Shown: one piece after another, positions 63,446 to 64,000 of the stretch
How positions within the stretch are numbered: the first letter of the stretch is position 1
Layout: each line of letters opens with the position of its first letter
From: DASQPR01 sp963831705
GTDB lineage: Bacteria; Actinomycetota; Actinomycetes; Mycobacteriales; Micromonosporaceae
DNA: 64,000 nucleotides
Reading direction: 5' to 3'
NCBI GenBank assembly: GCA_963831705.1
Contig: CAWHRE010000010.1
Span: 186,001 to 250,000, forward strand
The notes under the pieces: generated by a model
What the model was told of the DNA's origin: nothing
What the model saw: only the letters and a program-made list of their open reading frames with translations
Database searches by the model: none
Made by a program: the position numbers and the translations under genes

Positions 63446-64000
63446 TGACATCCCCCGTCACCATCGACGCCGCCTCCGCTTCGGCTATATCCGAGGCGCC
63501 GGTCAATCTGTGGCGCAACCGCTCGTTCAACCTGCTCTGGGGCAGCCAGTTCCTGTCCGAACTCGGCTCCGGCATGTCCGGTCTTGCGTTCCCGCTGCTG
63601 GTCCTGGCGTTGACCGGCTCAGCGATCACAGCCGGCATCGTCGGCACCGGCGGTTCCATCGCGCGCCTCGTGATCCGCCTGCCGGCCGGCGTCATCGTCG
63701 ATCGGGTCGACCGGAAACGCCTGATGATCGCATGCGACGCCGTACGCCTCGTCGCATTCGGAGTGCTTGCGGTGCTGATCGCCACAGGGCACGCACCGAT
63801 CGGTGCGATCATCGCGGTCGCCGTGGTGGATGCGTTCGGTGGCGGCCTGTTCAATACCGCGGAGATGTCTGCGGTCCGAAACATCGTGGCGATCGACCAG
63901 GTGCCGGCGGCATCCGCCCGGAACGAGGCTCGCGGCGCAGCCTCTGCGCTGGCCGGGCCACCGATCGGCGGCGTGCTGTTCTCGATCGCGAGGGCCGTAC
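63445..64000 (+). CDS. MFS transporter, 3' end outside window
   Basis: 185 codons visible from ATG 63445. After an N-terminal tail, LWRNRSFNLLWGSQFLSELGSGMSGLAFPLLVLALTGS is the usual beginning of the MFS_3/enterobactin-exporter-like group; the loop motif RLPAGVIVDRVDRKRLMI is present. Probably a drug or metabolite exporter. Control by the TGACGTCA sites at its start is likely. Confidence 0.88.
   Translation, partial: MTSPVTIDAASASAISEAPVNLWRNRSFNLLWGSQFLSELGSGMSGLAFPLLVLALTGSAITAGIVGTGGSIARLVIRLPAGVIVDRVDRKRLMIACDAVRLVAFGVLAVLIATGHAPIGAIIAVAVVDAFGGGLFNTAEMSAVRNIVAIDQVPAASARNEARGAASALAGPPIGGVLFSIARAV

Overview
This window comes from a high-GC actinomycete, probably a filamentous one. The signs are GC-rich third codon positions, many GTG starts and 4-bp stop/start overlaps, a conservon (cvnABCD), an actinobacterial biotin locus with bsaP, MurT/GatD, a SigE-family ECF sigma factor, a DUF3040-dinB pair and a stand-alone bacterial nitric oxide synthase. 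I cannot name the genus. No rRNA, tRNA, CRISPR array, transposase or phage module was found.

Layout. 0-5.8 kb: the 3' part of a Pro-rich membrane protein, a three-gene sugar ABC importer (binding protein, MalF-type, MalG-type) behind an AT-rich triple operator, and a siderophore-interacting flavoprotein. 5.9-9.6 kb: an orphan kinase-dimerisation-like protein, a small membrane protein with YidC, and an MFS exporter followed by its likely TetR repressor. 9.6-13 kb: a shortened acyl-CoA dehydrogenase, an HDAC-like amidohydrolase and a P1-family peptidase. 13.2-21.3 kb: a complete oligopeptide importer (A-B-C-D-F) divergent from an oligopeptidase B, which reads as a peptide uptake and cleavage unit. 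21.3-24.4 kb: biotin genes bioD and bioF, with bioB and bsaP divergent. 24.4-25.8 kb: nitric oxide synthase oxygenase. 26.1-29.9 kb: a KimA-like potassium permease with a KdpD/KdpE-like two-component pair.

30-36.7 kb: a DUF4184 membrane protein, the lipid II amidation enzymes MurT and GatD, a TVP38-type membrane protein, an ECF sigma factor with a coupled membrane protein, and an AbiEi/DUF559-like protein. 36.7-37.5 kb is non-coding and repeat-rich. 37.5-43 kb: a secreted beta-helix glycosidase (GH87-like) and leuS with a leader that looks like a leucine attenuator. 43.5-48.3 kb: a MoxR-DUF58-transglutaminase operon. 48.4-54.5 kb: DUF3040, DNA polymerase IV, an alkaline-phosphatase-superfamily enzyme, a methyltransferase and a GGDEF-EAL protein. 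54.8-58.9 kb: the conservon. 58.8-64 kb: a secreted phosphoesterase, a lipoprotein, glucose-6-phosphate dehydrogenase and the start of an MFS transporter.

Two features cut across the map. From about 22.4 to 29.45 kb nearly every gene is broken by single-base or few-base frameshifts (bioF, bioB, bsaP, the permease, both two-component genes), while bioD and nos are clean. The pattern suggests local consensus error more than biological decay. A short palindromic element with ends GTTGATCCTGGAGTT / AACTCCAGGATCAAC recurs between genes and often supplies the stop codon of the neighbouring gene. The most unusual protein is MurT, which carries about 185 extra, apparently disordered residues between the two halves of its zinc ribbon.
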